From Roseivivax isoporae LMG 25204 (GTDB taxonomy: Bacteria > Pseudomonadota > Alphaproteobacteria > Rhodobacterales > Rhodobacteraceae), in NCBI RefSeq assembly GCF_000521865.1, contig NZ_JAME01000033.1:1-56741 (forward strand): 56,741 nucleotides of DNA, given 5' to 3'. How positions within the stretch are numbered: position 1 is the stretch's first letter; the number at the start of each line of letters is the position of its first letter. The translations under genes and the position numbers were made by a program. This document shows positions 1-8,221 of the stretch, in pieces. Below the pieces are notes generated by a model. It was given only the letters and a program-made list of their open reading frames with translations, was not told where the DNA came from and ran no database searches.

Positions 1-155
1 ACTCCAAAGGGAGCAGGTCAGAGATTTCGCAATTCCTCGGCCACTCCAACACCGCAATCACCGAAAGGGTCTACGCCCGTTACTCCCCGACGCACCTGCG
101 TCGGGCTGCCGACGTCCTCGACTTCTCCACGCTCAAGAAAGGGCAAACACGATGA
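1..155 (+). CDS. Tyrosine recombinase (phage-type integrase), 3' end only
   Basis: The reading frame enters at base 3 and runs 50 residues to TGA at 153-155. The fragment contains LGHSNTAITERVYARY, the C-terminal signature of tyrosine recombinases: His14 of the fragment is the conserved histidine of the LGH motif and Tyr24 is the likely nucleophile that attacks DNA. The rest of the gene, with the core-binding domain and the first catalytic Arg, lies left of the window. The stop overlaps the ATG of the next ORF (ATGA), so the two are probably co-transcribed. The gene points at a tRNA-Val whose 3' end is 457 bp away, the usual place for an integrase beside its attachment site. The family call is firm; the exact element is unknown. 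Confidence 0.85.
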   Translation, partial: SKGSRSEISQFLGHSNTAITERVYARYSPTHLRRAADVLDFSTLKKGQTR

Positions 156-535
156 CCAAGACCGGTCAGATCAGCGACCCTGGGTTTAACACAATCACCC
201 ATAAAAAGGGCAGCAAAGCTTACCACTTGTACGTCACGTACACAGACGACGGGCCACGATACGACGCAGTTTGCGTCGATGCCGAGCAGGACGAGTTCGA
301 GATCGACTTCGACGATGGCTGCGCCTCATTGAACACCGCAAAGCTCTCGTACCTGATGCTCCGTCCCGAGCAGCTCCATGCCATTGCAGAGCTCGTCGAA
401 GAGGCAGAGGCGCATTTCGAAGAGTGGTCCGAGTCCGACATGGGGCGGGACTTCAAGGCGGCAGAAGATGCCGGCGAGACCACACGATTCCACAATAAGT
501 ACAAGGATGTCATGGACATCCGGTCAGAGGTCTAG
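152..535 (+). CDS. Acidic hypothetical protein downstream of integrase
   Basis: A 127-residue protein whose ATG overlaps the integrase stop codon (ATGA), which implies translational coupling. It is rich in Asp and Glu and has no membrane segment, signal peptide or motif that I recognise. An Asp/Glu-dense stretch occupies roughly residues 43-57 and a probable helix with many Glu roughly 75-100. Base composition and codon use look less GC-extreme than the core genes to the right, which fits acquired DNA. It could be a small accessory protein of the integrated element, such as a directionality or regulatory factor, but nothing in the sequence proves that. I do not recognise the family. Confidence 0.6.
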   Translation: MTKTGQISDPGFNTITHKKGSKAYHLYVTYTDDGPRYDAVCVDAEQDEFEIDFDDGCASLNTAKLSYLMLRPEQLHAIAELVEEAEAHFEEWSESDMGRDFKAAEDAGETTRFHNKYKDVMDIRSEV

Positions 536-611
536 GTTCATTGAACCCAACGCCACTTCGTTAGGGTGGTCGTCGCGCGCCTAAAGTGAAGGTAAATCAG
601 GGGGTTAATGG

Positions 612-683
612 TGGGTGATGAGGGATTTGAACCCCCGACATCTTCGATGTGAACGAAGCGCTCTACCACTGAGCTAATCACCC
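612..683 (-). tRNA. tRNA-Val (anticodon CAC)
   Basis: The minus strand folds as a 72-nt cloverleaf: acceptor GGGTGAT pairs with ATCACCC, the D arm has GCTC/GAGC, the anticodon stem CTTCG/CGAAG encloses loop TTCACAT with anticodon CAC, and the T arm has GGGGG-TTCAAAT-CCCTC. Anticodon CAC reads GUG valine codons. CCA does not appear to be encoded. The 5' end lies 13 bp beyond the stop of the HU-like gene on the same strand, so it may be co-transcribed with it. The 3' end faces the integrase fragment and is the likely attachment site of the element to the left. Confidence 0.93.
613..650. other. Probable attachment-site region (tRNA 3' half)
   Basis: Integrases of the tyrosine family commonly recombine at the 3' half of a tRNA gene, from the T arm or anticodon stem to the acceptor end. 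Here the integrase reads toward this end of tRNA-Val, and about 75 bp without a gene separates the last island ORF from the tRNA. The other att copy would lie outside the window, so the exact core cannot be seen. This is inference from position only. Confidence 0.4.
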
Positions 684-696
684 GGTGGCGCGTCTC

Positions 697-1110
697 TTAG
701 ACTGCCTCGACCGGCTGTGCAAGGCCCTCTTCGGCATCGTCTTCGACGTCGGACGCGTCGTCATCCGGGCGGCGATGCGGGTCGTGATGCGCCCGCTTGA
801 CGCGGGTCAGCATCACCTGCCCCTTCTTCGTCTGGCGGCGGCGCTGCACCTTGACCCGGCCGAGCGGCGGCAGGTTCAGGGCGCGCCCCTCGGCGAGCGC
901 CTCGCCGAGGATCTCGAGCGTCGCCTCGACCGCTTCGCGGGCGACGCCCTGCTTGAGCTCGGCGCGGTCCATCACGCGGGCGATCAGTTCCTTCTTGCGC
1001 AGATCCTCCGCAGGCGGCGGGGCGGGCACGGCATCCGCATCCTGTGGGTCTTTCGCGGACGTACCACGCGGTGCGTCGGGGGGTTCGGCAGATTTCTTGC
1101 GGCTCGACAT
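697..1110 (-). CDS. HU-family DNA-binding protein with extended tails
   Basis: A 137-residue protein. Residues about 36-107 match an HU/IHF-type fold: an N-terminal helical part beginning LRKKELIARVMDRA, then the NLPPLGRVKVQRR region that forms the beta platform. Compared with standard HU (about 90 residues) it has a Pro/Ala-rich N-terminal extension of about 35 residues and an acidic C-terminal tail (about 114-137). It lacks the complete arm and RNP signature of classical HU, so it is a divergent member with a presumed nucleoid or architectural role. The ATG at 1110 is preceded by GAGGA at good spacing, and a -10-like TATGAT lies at 1162-1167. It follows lon on the same strand after a terminator and precedes tRNA-Val. 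Confidence 0.8.
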   Translation of the reverse strand: MSSRKKSAEPPDAPRGTSAKDPQDADAVPAPPPAEDLRKKELIARVMDRAELKQGVAREAVEATLEILGEALAEGRALNLPPLGRVKVQRRRQTKKGQVMLTRVKRAHHDPHRRPDDDASDVEDDAEEGLAQPVEAV

Positions 1111-1161
1111 GGCGGCTGTCCTCATGCGCGGCGCGGTGGCGGCGGCGCCGTCCGTGCGCCG

Positions 1162-1167
1162 ATCATA
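1162..1167 (-). promoter_or_regulatory. -10 element upstream of the HU-like gene
   Basis: Minus strand TATGAT, near consensus, about 52 bp before the HU-like start and just beyond the lon terminator. No good -35 is seen 17 bp further upstream. Confidence 0.3.
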
Positions 1168-1208
1168 CCACATCGCCGTCCTCCGGGAAGCGGCGGCCGG
1201 AGGGCAAG

Positions 1209-1243
1209 AAAAAAGGCGGCGCGGGGTCCTTCCCCGCGCCGCC
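1209..1243 (-). terminator. Rho-independent terminator of lon
   Basis: On the minus strand a perfect 12-bp GC stem (1215-1226 with 1232-1243), 5-nt loop, is followed by six U residues (A run at 1209-1214). It starts about 33 bp after the lon stop and lies upstream of the HU-like gene, so lon ends its own transcript here. Confidence 0.9.
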
Positions 1244-1276
1244 CGGTCATCGGTGCAAGCCGTCCGCGCGCCGCGC

Positions 1277-3688
1277 TCAGTGCGCGACGGCACCGCTTTC
1301 CTGGCCCTCGGACGGCGATTTCATCGCGTCCATGGCGGCTTCCTCGGCGGCCTCGTCCCAGTCGACAGGCTCGGGCTTGCGGACCAGCGCGTGCTCCAGC
1401 ACCTCGGACACGTGCTCCACCGGGATGATCTGCAGCCCCGTCTTCACGTTGTCCGGCAGCTCGGCCAGATCCTTCTCGTTCTCCTTCGGGACGAGAACGG
1501 TCTTGATCCCGCCGCGCAGCGCCGCGAGCAGCTTTTCCTTCAGCCCGCCGATGGCGGACGCGTTCCCGCGCAGCGTCACCTCGCCGGTCATGGCGATGTC
1601 CTTGCGGACCGGGATGCCGGTCAGGACCGACACGATCGCCGTAACCATGGCGAGACCCGCGGACGGGCCGTCCTTGGGCGTCGCGCCGTCGGGCACGTGG
1701 ACGTGGATGTCCCACTTCTCGAACCGGGGCGGCTTCACCCCGATCTGCGGGCTGATCGAGCGGACATAGGAGGACGCCGCGTCGATCGATTCCTTCATCA
1801 CGTCACCGAGCGTGCCGGTGGTCTTCATGCGGCCCTTGCCCGGCAGGCGCAGCGCCTCGATGTGCAGGAGGTCCCCGCCGGTCGAGGTGTACGCAAGCCC
1901 GGTCACCACGCCGATCTGGTTGTCCTCCTCGGCGAGGCCGTAGCGGAACTTCCGCACGCCGAGGAAGTCGGGCAGGTTCTCTGCCGTGATGACGACCTTC
2001 GACGTCTCCTTCTTGACGATCTGGGTCACAGCCTTCCGCGCGAGCTTGGCCAGCTCCCGCTCGAGGTTCCGCACCCCCGCCTCGCGGGTGTAGTAGCGGA
2101 TCGTGTCCACCAGCGCCTGGTCCTCGACCTCGAACTCGGTCTTCTTGAGTCCGTGGTTCTTGACCTGCTTGGGCAGGAGGTGACGGCGCGCGATCTCGGC
2201 CTTCTCGTCCTCGGTGTAGCCCGAGAGCGGGATGATCTCCATCCGGTCGAGCAGCGGCCCAGGCATGTTGTAGCTGTTGGCCGTGGTGAGGAACATCACG
2301 TCCGACAGGTCGTACTCGACCTCGAGATAGTGGTCGACGAAGGTCGAGTTCTGCTCGGGGTCGAGCACCTCGAGCATGGCCGAGGCCGGGTCACCGCGAA
2401 AGTCGTGGCCCATCTTGTCGATCTCGTCGAGCAGGATCAGCGGGTTCGTCGTCTTGGCCTTCTTCAGGGCCTGGATGATCTTGCCCGGCATTGAGCCGAT
2501 ATAGGTCCGGCGGTGGCCGCGGATCTCGCTCTCGTCACGCACGCCGCCCAGCGAGATGCGGATGAACTCGCGTCCCGTGGCCTTGGCGACCGACTGGCCG
2601 AGCGAGGTCTTGCCCACGCCCGGAGGGCCGACGAGGCACATGATCGGCCCCTTCAGCTTCTTCGAGCGCTGCTGCACCGCGAGGTATTCGACGATGCGCT
2701 CCTTGACCTTGTCGAGGCTGTAATGGTCGTCGTCGAGGATTTTCTGCGCGCGGCCGAGATCCTTCTTGACGCGGCTCTTCACGCCCCACGGGATCGACAG
2801 CATCCAGTCGAGGTAGTTGCGCACCACCGTCGCCTCTGCGGACATGGGCGACATGTTCTTGAGCTTCTTGATCTCGGCCTCGGCCTTTTCGCGGGCCTCC
2901 TTCGACAGCTTGGTCTCGGACACGCGCTTCTCGAGCTCGGCGACCTCGTTCTGGCCGTCCTCGCCGTCGCCGAGTTCCTTCTGAATGGCCTTCATCTGCT
3001 CATTCAGGTAGTACTCGCGCTGCGTGCGCTCCATCTGCGACTTGACGCGCGTCTTGATCTTCTTCTCGACCTGCAGGACCGACATCTCGCCCTGCATCAG
3101 GCCGTAGACCTTCTCCAGCCGGTCGGAGATCGCCAGCGTCTCGAGAAGCTCCTGCTTCTGCTTCACCTCGATGCCGAGATGGCCCGCCACGAGGTCGGCA
3201 AGCTTGGCCGGCTCGGTGGTCTCGCTCACCGCCGACAGCGCTTCCTCGGGGATGTTCTTCTTGATCTTGGCATAGCGTTCGAACTCGTCGGCCACCGACC
3301 GCACGAGCGCCGCGATGGCCGTGGCATCGCCCGGCATCTCGGTCAGGTATTCGGCCCGCGCCTCGAAGAACGACTCGTTCTCGAGGTACTCGGTAATGCG
3401 CACGCGCGCCTGCCCTTCCACCAGCACCTTCACGGTGCCGTCGGGAAGCTTGAGCAGTTGCAGCACGTTGGCCACCACGCCGGCCTTGTAGATGCGGTCC
3501 GCGGCCGGGTCGTCCTCGGCGGGGTCGATCTGGCTCGCAAGCAGGATCTGCTTGTCGTCCGCCATGACCTCCTCCAGCGCACGCACGGATTTCTCGCGCC
3601 CTACGAAGAGCGGCACGATCATGTGCGGGAACACGACGATGTCGCGCAGCGGAAGCACCGGATAGGACGTGTTGAGAGGCTGTTGCAT
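1277..3688 (-). CDS. lon: ATP-dependent protease Lon
   Basis: An 803-residue protein of typical Lon length. Order: N-terminal substrate-binding LAN domain beginning [15 protein letters not shown], a coiled region to about 280, the AAA+ module with Walker [13 protein letters not shown] (about residue 350) and Walker [10 protein letters not shown], then the protease domain with catalytic Ser in [11 protein letters not shown] (about 680) and catalytic Lys in [13 protein letters not shown] (about 720). Lon degrades misfolded and selected regulatory proteins in the cytosol. Transcription probably starts at a sigma-32-like promoter about 75-105 bp upstream and ends at a strong terminator. The start is ATG with AAGGAAAGC just upstream. 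Confidence 0.98.
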   Translation of the reverse strand: MQQPLNTSYPVLPLRDIVVFPHMIVPLFVGREKSVRALEEVMADDKQILLASQIDPAEDDPAADRIYKAGVVANVLQLLKLPDGTVKVLVEGQARVRITEYLENESFFEARAEYLTEMPGDATAIAALVRSVADEFERYAKIKKNIPEEALSAVSETTEPAKLADLVAGHLGIEVKQKQELLETLAISDRLEKVYGLMQGEMSVLQVEKKIKTRVKSQMERTQREYYLNEQMKAIQKELGDGEDGQNEVAELEKRVSETKLSKEAREKAEAEIKKLKNMSPMSAEATVVRNYLDWMLSIPWGVKSRVKKDLGRAQKILDDDHYSLDKVKERIVEYLAVQQRSKKLKGPIMCLVGPPGVGKTSLGQSVAKATGREFIRISLGGVRDESEIRGHRRTYIGSMPGKIIQALKKAKTTNPLILLDEIDKMGHDFRGDPASAMLEVLDPEQNSTFVDHYLEVEYDLSDVMFLTTANSYNMPGPLLDRMEIIPLSGYTEDEKAEIARRHLLPKQVKNHGLKKTEFEVEDQALVDTIRYYTREAGVRNLERELAKLARKAVTQIVKKETSKVVITAENLPDFLGVRKFRYGLAEEDNQIGVVTGLAYTSTGGDLLHIEALRLPGKGRMKTTGTLGDVMKESIDAASSYVRSISPQIGVKPPRFEKWDIHVHVPDGATPKDGPSAGLAMVTAIVSVLTGIPVRKDIAMTGEVTLRGNASAIGGLKEKLLAALRGGIKTVLVPKENEKDLAELPDNVKTGLQIIPVEHVSEVLEHALVRKPEPVDWDEAAEEAAMDAMKSPSEGQESGAVAH

Positions 3689-3763
3689 AAGCTTTCCTTA
3701 TCCTCGGCAAGACGGCTCGGCCCCTTGTCGGCAGCGCCCGCCGTCTCCTTCTTTCGGAGCTAC

Positions 3764-3793
3764 AAATTGGGGTCGTGGGATGCGCTTTTCAAC
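3764..3793 (-). promoter_or_regulatory. Heat-shock (sigma-32/RpoH-type) promoter of lon
   Basis: The minus strand reads GTTGAAA at the -35 site (TTGAAA, 3787-3792), 14 bp of spacer, then CCCCAATTT (3764-3772). This closely matches the RpoH consensus TTGAAA-N(11-16)-CCCCATnT. It lies at the expected place before lon, a classic heat-shock gene, and predicts a leader of about 70 nt. Confidence 0.75.
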
Positions 3794-3934
3794 CTGCGTG
3801 TCCGGCGGCCAAAATCAAACATGGCGTGGCGTGACGGCCTGCGCAAGCGGCCTCTTGGACGCGGATGCCGGGACGCGGCGCACCTGCCGCGAGGCCCGCG
3901 GGAGCGGCCCGGGGCCGCCTCCCGCTGGGCGGGT

Positions 3935-3957
3935 GCGGGCGGGGTCACCCCGCCCGC
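3935..3957 (-). terminator. GC hairpin downstream of the old yellow enzyme gene
   Basis: A perfect 11-bp GC stem (3935-3945 with 3947-3957) with a one-base nominal loop (in practice a 3-nt loop) lies 12 bp after the stop of the flavoenzyme gene. No U-tract follows, so it may be a weak terminator or a 3'-end stabiliser. Confidence 0.4.
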
Positions 3958-3968
3958 AGCGACGTGTC

Positions 3969-5075
3969 TCAGCCGGCCTTGCGCGCCTCGGACCCGTCGA
4001 GGAACGGGTAGTCCGTGTAGCCCTCGCGCCCGCCGCCGTAGAACGTGTCCTTGTCGGCCTCGTTCATGGGCGCGTCGAGCTTCAGGCGGCGCGGCAGGTC
4101 GGGGTTCGAGATGAACGGCACGCCGAACGCCACGAGGTCGGCATCGCCGTTGTCGACCCGCGCGATCGCGAGGTCGCGGTCATAGCCGTTGTTGCCCATC
4201 CACGCACCGTCGTAGCGGTCGCGCAGCGCCCGCAGGTCGGCTCCCTCGGGCAGCTCGCGCGAGCCGCCGGTCTGGCCTTCGATCATGTGAAGATAGGCGA
4301 GCCCGACCCCGTTCAGGCGGTCGATCAGGTATTCGGTCAGCGCCTTCGGGTCGCTGTCGCGGGCGTCGTTCGCGGCCGAGAAGGTCGACAGCCGAAGCCC
4401 GGTGCGCCCCGCGCCCCAGACGCCGATGACCGCGTCGAGCACCTCGAAAAGAAGCCGCGCGCGGTTCTCGAGGCCGCCACCATAGGCGTCCTCGCGATGG
4501 TTCGAGCCGTCCTTCAGGAACTGGTCCAGCAGGTAGCCGTTCGCGCCGTGCACCTCGACCCCGTCGAAGCCTGCCTCCTTGGCGTTCTCGGCGGCGCGGC
4601 GGTAATCCTCGACGATGCGCGGCAGCTCGTCGAGCCGGAGCGCGCGGGGTTCCGACACGTCCACCATCTTCTCGCCGTCGAAGGTCGGCGCCTTGGCGCG
4701 GACCGCGGAGGGCGCGACCGGCTGCTGGCCGCCCGGCTGCAGCGAGGTGTGCGAGATGCGCCCCACATGCCAGAGCTGCAGCACGATCTTGCCACCCGCT
4801 TCGTGCACGGCGTCGGTGACGCGGCGCCACGCGGCGACCTGGTGGGCATCGTGGATGCCGGGCGTCCAGGCATAGCCCTTGCCCTCGGGCGAGATCTGCG
4901 TGGCCTCGGTGATGATCAGGCCTGCGCCTGCGCGCTGCGTGTAGTAGTCGACGTGCATGTCCTCGGGCGCGTCGTCGGTCTTGGCGCGGTTGCGCGTCAG
5001 CGGCGCCATCACGATGCGGTTCTCGAGCTCGATGTCGCCCGCGCGGAACGGGGTGAAGAGTTTCGCCTCTGCCAT
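3969..5075 (-). CDS. Old yellow enzyme family alkene reductase (NemA-like)
   Basis: A 368-residue FMN-dependent TIM-barrel reductase of the old yellow enzyme family. The start ATG at 5075 has AGGAG seven bases upstream; an upstream in-frame extension is not needed. Visible signatures are the N-terminal LFTPFRAGDIELENRIVMAPLTRNR with conserved Thr26, the substrate-binding pair H176-x2-N179 in VEVHGANGYLLDQFL, and an FMN-phosphate region near NNGYDRD toward the C terminus. Such enzymes reduce activated C=C bonds of enones, maleimides or nitro compounds with NAD(P)H. It is transcribed alone, divergent from sqdB. The physiological substrate cannot be read from the sequence. Confidence 0.92.
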   Translation of the reverse strand: MAEAKLFTPFRAGDIELENRIVMAPLTRNRAKTDDAPEDMHVDYYTQRAGAGLIITEATQISPEGKGYAWTPGIHDAHQVAAWRRVTDAVHEAGGKIVLQLWHVGRISHTSLQPGGQQPVAPSAVRAKAPTFDGEKMVDVSEPRALRLDELPRIVEDYRRAAENAKEAGFDGVEVHGANGYLLDQFLKDGSNHREDAYGGGLENRARLLFEVLDAVIGVWGAGRTGLRLSTFSAANDARDSDPKALTEYLIDRLNGVGLAYLHMIEGQTGGSRELPEGADLRALRDRYDGAWMGNNGYDRDLAIARVDNGDADLVAFGVPFISNPDLPRRLKLDAPMNEADKDTFYGGGREGYTDYPFLDGSEARKAG

Positions 5076-5258
5076 GGAATGTCTCCTTTCCGGCACTGTA
5101 CGTCTCGATCGCGCCGATGCGGCGCGGCTGGGACGTGCAGATAGGTGCCGACCTGTGCTTTGCCATGCCGCGGGCGGGACGCCGCTTTGCGGCAGACCGC
5201 CGACCGGGGTTGCCGCGCGTCGCAAAACGGTCATTTTACAACAGGTGGAACGCCGAAT

Positions 5259-5273
5259 ATGACGCGGCGTCAT
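5259..5273. promoter_or_regulatory. Perfect palindrome upstream of sqdB (operator candidate)
   Basis: ATGACGC-G-GCGTCAT is a perfect 15-bp inverted repeat centred about 42 bp before the sqdB start, between sqdB and the divergent old yellow enzyme gene. Its position and symmetry suit a dimeric regulator. I cannot assign the regulator. Confidence 0.45.
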
Positions 5274-5307
5274 CCGCACGGACACGACACGGACAAGGAG
5301 AGCCGCC

Positions 5308-6525
5308 ATGCGTATCGCCATTCTCGGAGGAGACGGCTTCGTCGGTTGGCCGACCTGTCTGCACCTGTCGGCACAGGGGCACGAGGTTCACATCGTCGAC
5401 AACCTGTCGCGCCGCTGGATCGACACGGAGCTGGGCGTGCAGTCGCTGACCCCCATGGATTCGATCCAGGAACGCTGCCGCATCTGGAAGCAGGTCACCG
5501 GCGAGACGCTGCATTTCCACCTGCTCGACCTCGCGAAGGAATACGAGCGGCTGAAGCAGTGGCTGGCGGAATACCGGCCCGACGCCATCGTGCACTTCGC
5601 CGAGCAGCGCGCCGCGCCCTATTCGATGAAGACAGACCGCCACAAGGTCTACACCGTCACCAACAACGTGAACGCGACCCACAACCTGCTGGCGGCGCTG
5701 GTGGAAACCGACATCGACGCGCACCTCGTGCACCTCGGCACCATGGGCGTCTACGGATATTCGAGCGTCGGCGCCCCGATCCCCGAGGGGTATCTCGACA
5801 TCGAGATCGACACCCCGACCGGCAAGCGCGCGCAGGAGGTGCTCTACCCGACGAAGCCGGGCTCGGTCTATCACATGACCAAGTCGCTCGATCAGATCCT
5901 CTTCCAGTTCTACGCGCAGAACGACGGGCTCCGGATCACCGACTTGCACCAGGGGATCGTCTGGGGCACGCATACCGATCAGACCCGCCGGCACGAGCAG
6001 CTGGTGAACAGGTTCGACTATGACGGCGATTACGGCACGGTGCTGAACCGCTTCCTGATCCAGGCGGCGATCGGCTACCCGCTGACGGTGCACGGCACGG
6101 GCGGGCAGACGCGCGCCTTCATTCACATCCGCGATTCGGTGCGCTGCGTGGAGCTTGCGCTGGACGACGCGCCCGAGCGCGGAGAGCGGGTGAAGATCTT
6201 CAACCAGATGACCGAGACGCACCGCGTGCGTGACCTTGCGGAACTCGTGGCCAAGATCACCGGTGCCGAGGTCAAGTACCTGCCGAATCCGCGCAAGGAA
6301 GCGGCCGAGAACGACCTGATCGTGAAGAACGACCAGTTCCTGGCGCTGGGGCTCGAGCCCACGACGCTGGCCGAGGGGCTGCTGTCCGAGGTGGTCGAGG
6401 TGGCGAAAAAATACGCCCACCGCATCGACCGCTCGCGCGTGCCGGCAGTGTCGGCCTGGACGCGCGACATCGGCACCCGCGTCGACCGCGATCCCGAGGG
6501 CCGCGCGCTCAAATCCGTCTCGTGA
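5308..6525 (+). CDS. sqdB: UDP-sulfoquinovose synthase SqdB
   Basis: A 405-residue extended short-chain dehydrogenase. It converts UDP-glucose and sulfite to UDP-sulfoquinovose, the head-group donor for the sulfolipid SQDG, in the cytosol. Visible are the NAD-binding glycine motif GGDGFVG (residues 7-13) and a catalytic triad set matching plant SQD1 order: Thr145 in LGTMGVYGY, Tyr188 and Lys192 in SVYHMTK. Length and the distinctive NLSRRWIDTELGVQSLTP segment match SqdB rather than a generic epimerase. GGAG precedes the ATG. The stop overlaps the GTG of sqdD, so sqdB-sqdD-sqdC form one operon, as in Rhodobacter sphaeroides. Confidence 0.95.
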   Translation: MRIAILGGDGFVGWPTCLHLSAQGHEVHIVDNLSRRWIDTELGVQSLTPMDSIQERCRIWKQVTGETLHFHLLDLAKEYERLKQWLAEYRPDAIVHFAEQRAAPYSMKTDRHKVYTVTNNVNATHNLLAALVETDIDAHLVHLGTMGVYGYSSVGAPIPEGYLDIEIDTPTGKRAQEVLYPTKPGSVYHMTKSLDQILFQFYAQNDGLRITDLHQGIVWGTHTDQTRRHEQLVNRFDYDGDYGTVLNRFLIQAAIGYPLTVHGTGGQTRAFIHIRDSVRCVELALDDAPERGERVKIFNQMTETHRVRDLAELVAKITGAEVKYLPNPRKEAAENDLIVKNDQFLALGLEPTTLAEGLLSEVVEVAKKYAHRIDRSRVPAVSAWTRDIGTRVDRDPEGRALKSVS

Positions 6526-7352
6526 GCGCGCTGATCCCGGACGGCCCGGCCCGGTCCGACCGGGCCTTCGTCACGCTTGTCACGAACGCGGACTTCGCGC
6601 GCGGGGCGGCCGCGCTCCTGACGTCGCTGGCCGCCACCGGGACGCGCGCGGACCGCGTGGTGCTGCATACCGGGGGCGTGCCGTCCGAGGCGCTGGCGCC
6701 CCTGTCGGCGCGCGGCGCGCGGCTCGTCGCGACGGATCTGCTCCCGGTCTCCGACGCCTTCGCCGCCGCGCATGCCAAGGACCAGATCCACGGCCGGAAC
6801 CCCTTCACCAGGGGCGAGAAACCGCCGTTCCACACCCCGCTCGACAACTTCGCCAAGCTGCGGCTCTGGCAGCTCGACTATGACCGCGTGGTGTTCCTCG
6901 ACGCCGACACGCTGGCGCTGCGGCCGATCGACGTGCTGTTCGACTACCCGGAATTCTGCGCGGCCCCGAATGTCTACGAGGGGCTCGCGGATTTTCACCG
7001 CATGAACTCGGGCGTCTTCACCGCGCGGCCGTCGCAGGCGACGTTCGAGGCGATGCTCGCGCGGCTCGACGCGCCGGGGGCGTTCTGGAAACGCACTGAC
7101 CAGACCTTCCTGCAGGATTTCTTTCCCGACTGGCACGGCCTGCCGGTGACGTTCAACATGCTGCAATACGTCTGGTTCAACCTGCCCGCGCTCTGGGACT
7201 GGGACGCGGTGCGCGTGCTGCATTACCAGTACGAGAAGCCCTGGCAGGACCACGGCAAGCTCGACCGCCTGCGCCCCCTCGTCGACCTCTGGCGCAGCGT
7301 CGAGGCGGGCCGGATGCCGGACGTCTCGCGCCTGCCCGCGCCCCCCGCATGA
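6522..7352 (+). CDS. sqdD: Glycosyltransferase SqdD (GT8-like), sulfolipid biosynthesis
   Basis: A 276-residue glycosyltransferase of the glycogenin-like GT8 type. The nucleotide-sugar/metal motif D127-A-D129 sits in VVFLDADTLAL. Later blocks HRMNSGVF and WKRTDQTFLQDFF also match the GT8 pattern. In R. sphaeroides sqdD lies between sqdB and sqdC and is thought to transfer sulfoquinovose to diacylglycerol; the same order here supports the name. The GTG start overlaps the sqdB TGA (GTGA) and the TGA overlaps the sqdC ATG (ATGA), so translation is coupled. The acceptor assignment is inherited from the R. sphaeroides system, not proven by this sequence. Confidence 0.85.
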   Translation: MSALIPDGPARSDRAFVTLVTNADFARGAAALLTSLAATGTRADRVVLHTGGVPSEALAPLSARGARLVATDLLPVSDAFAAAHAKDQIHGRNPFTRGEKPPFHTPLDNFAKLRLWQLDYDRVVFLDADTLALRPIDVLFDYPEFCAAPNVYEGLADFHRMNSGVFTARPSQATFEAMLARLDAPGAFWKRTDQTFLQDFFPDWHGLPVTFNMLQYVWFNLPALWDWDAVRVLHYQYEKPWQDHGKLDRLRPLVDLWRSVEAGRMPDVSRLPAPPA

Positions 7353-8218
7353 GGATCGGCCTGACCGGCGCCACGGGGATCGCCGGGCGGTTCGTCGCGG
7401 ACGACCTCGGCGCCGCGGGCCTCAGCGTGGTGACGCTCGGCCGCCGGCCCCTGCGCGACCTGCCCCATCGCGACTGGCATCTCGGGGCGGCGGCGCCGGA
7501 CCTGTCGGGTCTCGACATGCTGGTGCACGCGGCCTTCGCTCACGTGCCGGGCCGCTACCGCGGCGGCGAGGGCGACGACCCCGGCGCATTCCTGCTGGCC
7601 AATCTCGACGGCACGCGGCGGCTCTTCGACGCGGCGGCGGCGCAGGGCGTGCCGGTGATCTTCCTCTCCTCGCGCGCGGTGTTCGACGCGCTGCCGGCGG
7701 GCACGGACCTGACCGAGGACATGGCCCCCGCCCCCGCGTCGCTCTATGGCCGCGTCAAGGCCGAGGCGGAGGCGCACCTCGCGGCCCTGCCCGTCCCGGG
7801 CTGGAGCCTGCGGGCGACCGGCCTCTACGGCGCGCCGCCGCTCGGCCCGGGCGATCCCGCGCCCGCATGGGAGAAGTGGCGCGCGCTCTTCGCGGATTTC
7901 CTGGCGGGCCGCGCCATCGCGCCGCGGCGGGGCACCGAGGTACACGGGAGCGACCTCGCGCAGGCGGTCCGGATCGTGATCAGCCGACGCCCCGCGGCAC
8001 GCGCGCTGCATGTCTCGGACATCCTGCTCGACCACCACGACCTGCTGGCGCGGGTCGCGCGGTTGACGGGGTCCGCGTCGCCCCTGCCCGCCCGCTCGGA
8101 CGCGCCGGTCAGCGTGCTCGACTGCGCGCGGCTCCGCGCGCTCGGCTGGTCCCCGGGCGGTGAGGCCGCGCTCGATGCGGCGTTGCCTGTCATCCTCGAC
8201 CGTTTCGGGATGGCGTGA
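7349..8218 (+). CDS. sqdC: SqdC, NAD(P)-binding epimerase/reductase-like sulfolipid protein
   Basis: A 289-residue NAD(P)-dependent epimerase/dehydratase-like protein. The Rossmann glycine motif is near the N terminus (GLTGATGIAGRF). The downstream SSRAVFDALPAG and LYGRVKAEAE blocks hold the expected Ser and Tyr-x3-Lys equivalents (Y-G-R-V-K). It is the third gene of the sqd operon, ATGA-coupled to sqdD. In R. sphaeroides sqdC loss affects sulfolipid synthesis and leads to accumulation of sulfoquinovosyl-1-O-dihydroxyacetone; the exact reaction is not settled. Its stop is only 3 bp from the stop of the convergent mrpG. Position and fold together make the name likely. Confidence 0.8.
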   Translation: MRIGLTGATGIAGRFVADDLGAAGLSVVTLGRRPLRDLPHRDWHLGAAAPDLSGLDMLVHAAFAHVPGRYRGGEGDDPGAFLLANLDGTRRLFDAAAAQGVPVIFLSSRAVFDALPAGTDLTEDMAPAPASLYGRVKAEAEAHLAALPVPGWSLRATGLYGAPPLGPGDPAPAWEKWRALFADFLAGRAIAPRRGTEVHGSDLAQAVRIVISRRPAARALHVSDILLDHHDLLARVARLTGSASPLPARSDAPVSVLDCARLRALGWSPGGEAALDAALPVILDRFGMA

Positions 8219-8221
8219 CGG

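Noticed and set aside
797-4114. Two long plus-strand frames opposite lon.
   Set aside because: Low-complexity translation opposite a canonical lon gene.
5221-5250. A Pho box upstream of sqdB.
   Set aside because: One half-site (CGGTCAT) is good, but the partner half 11 bp away matches only three of seven and no -10 follows at the right distance.
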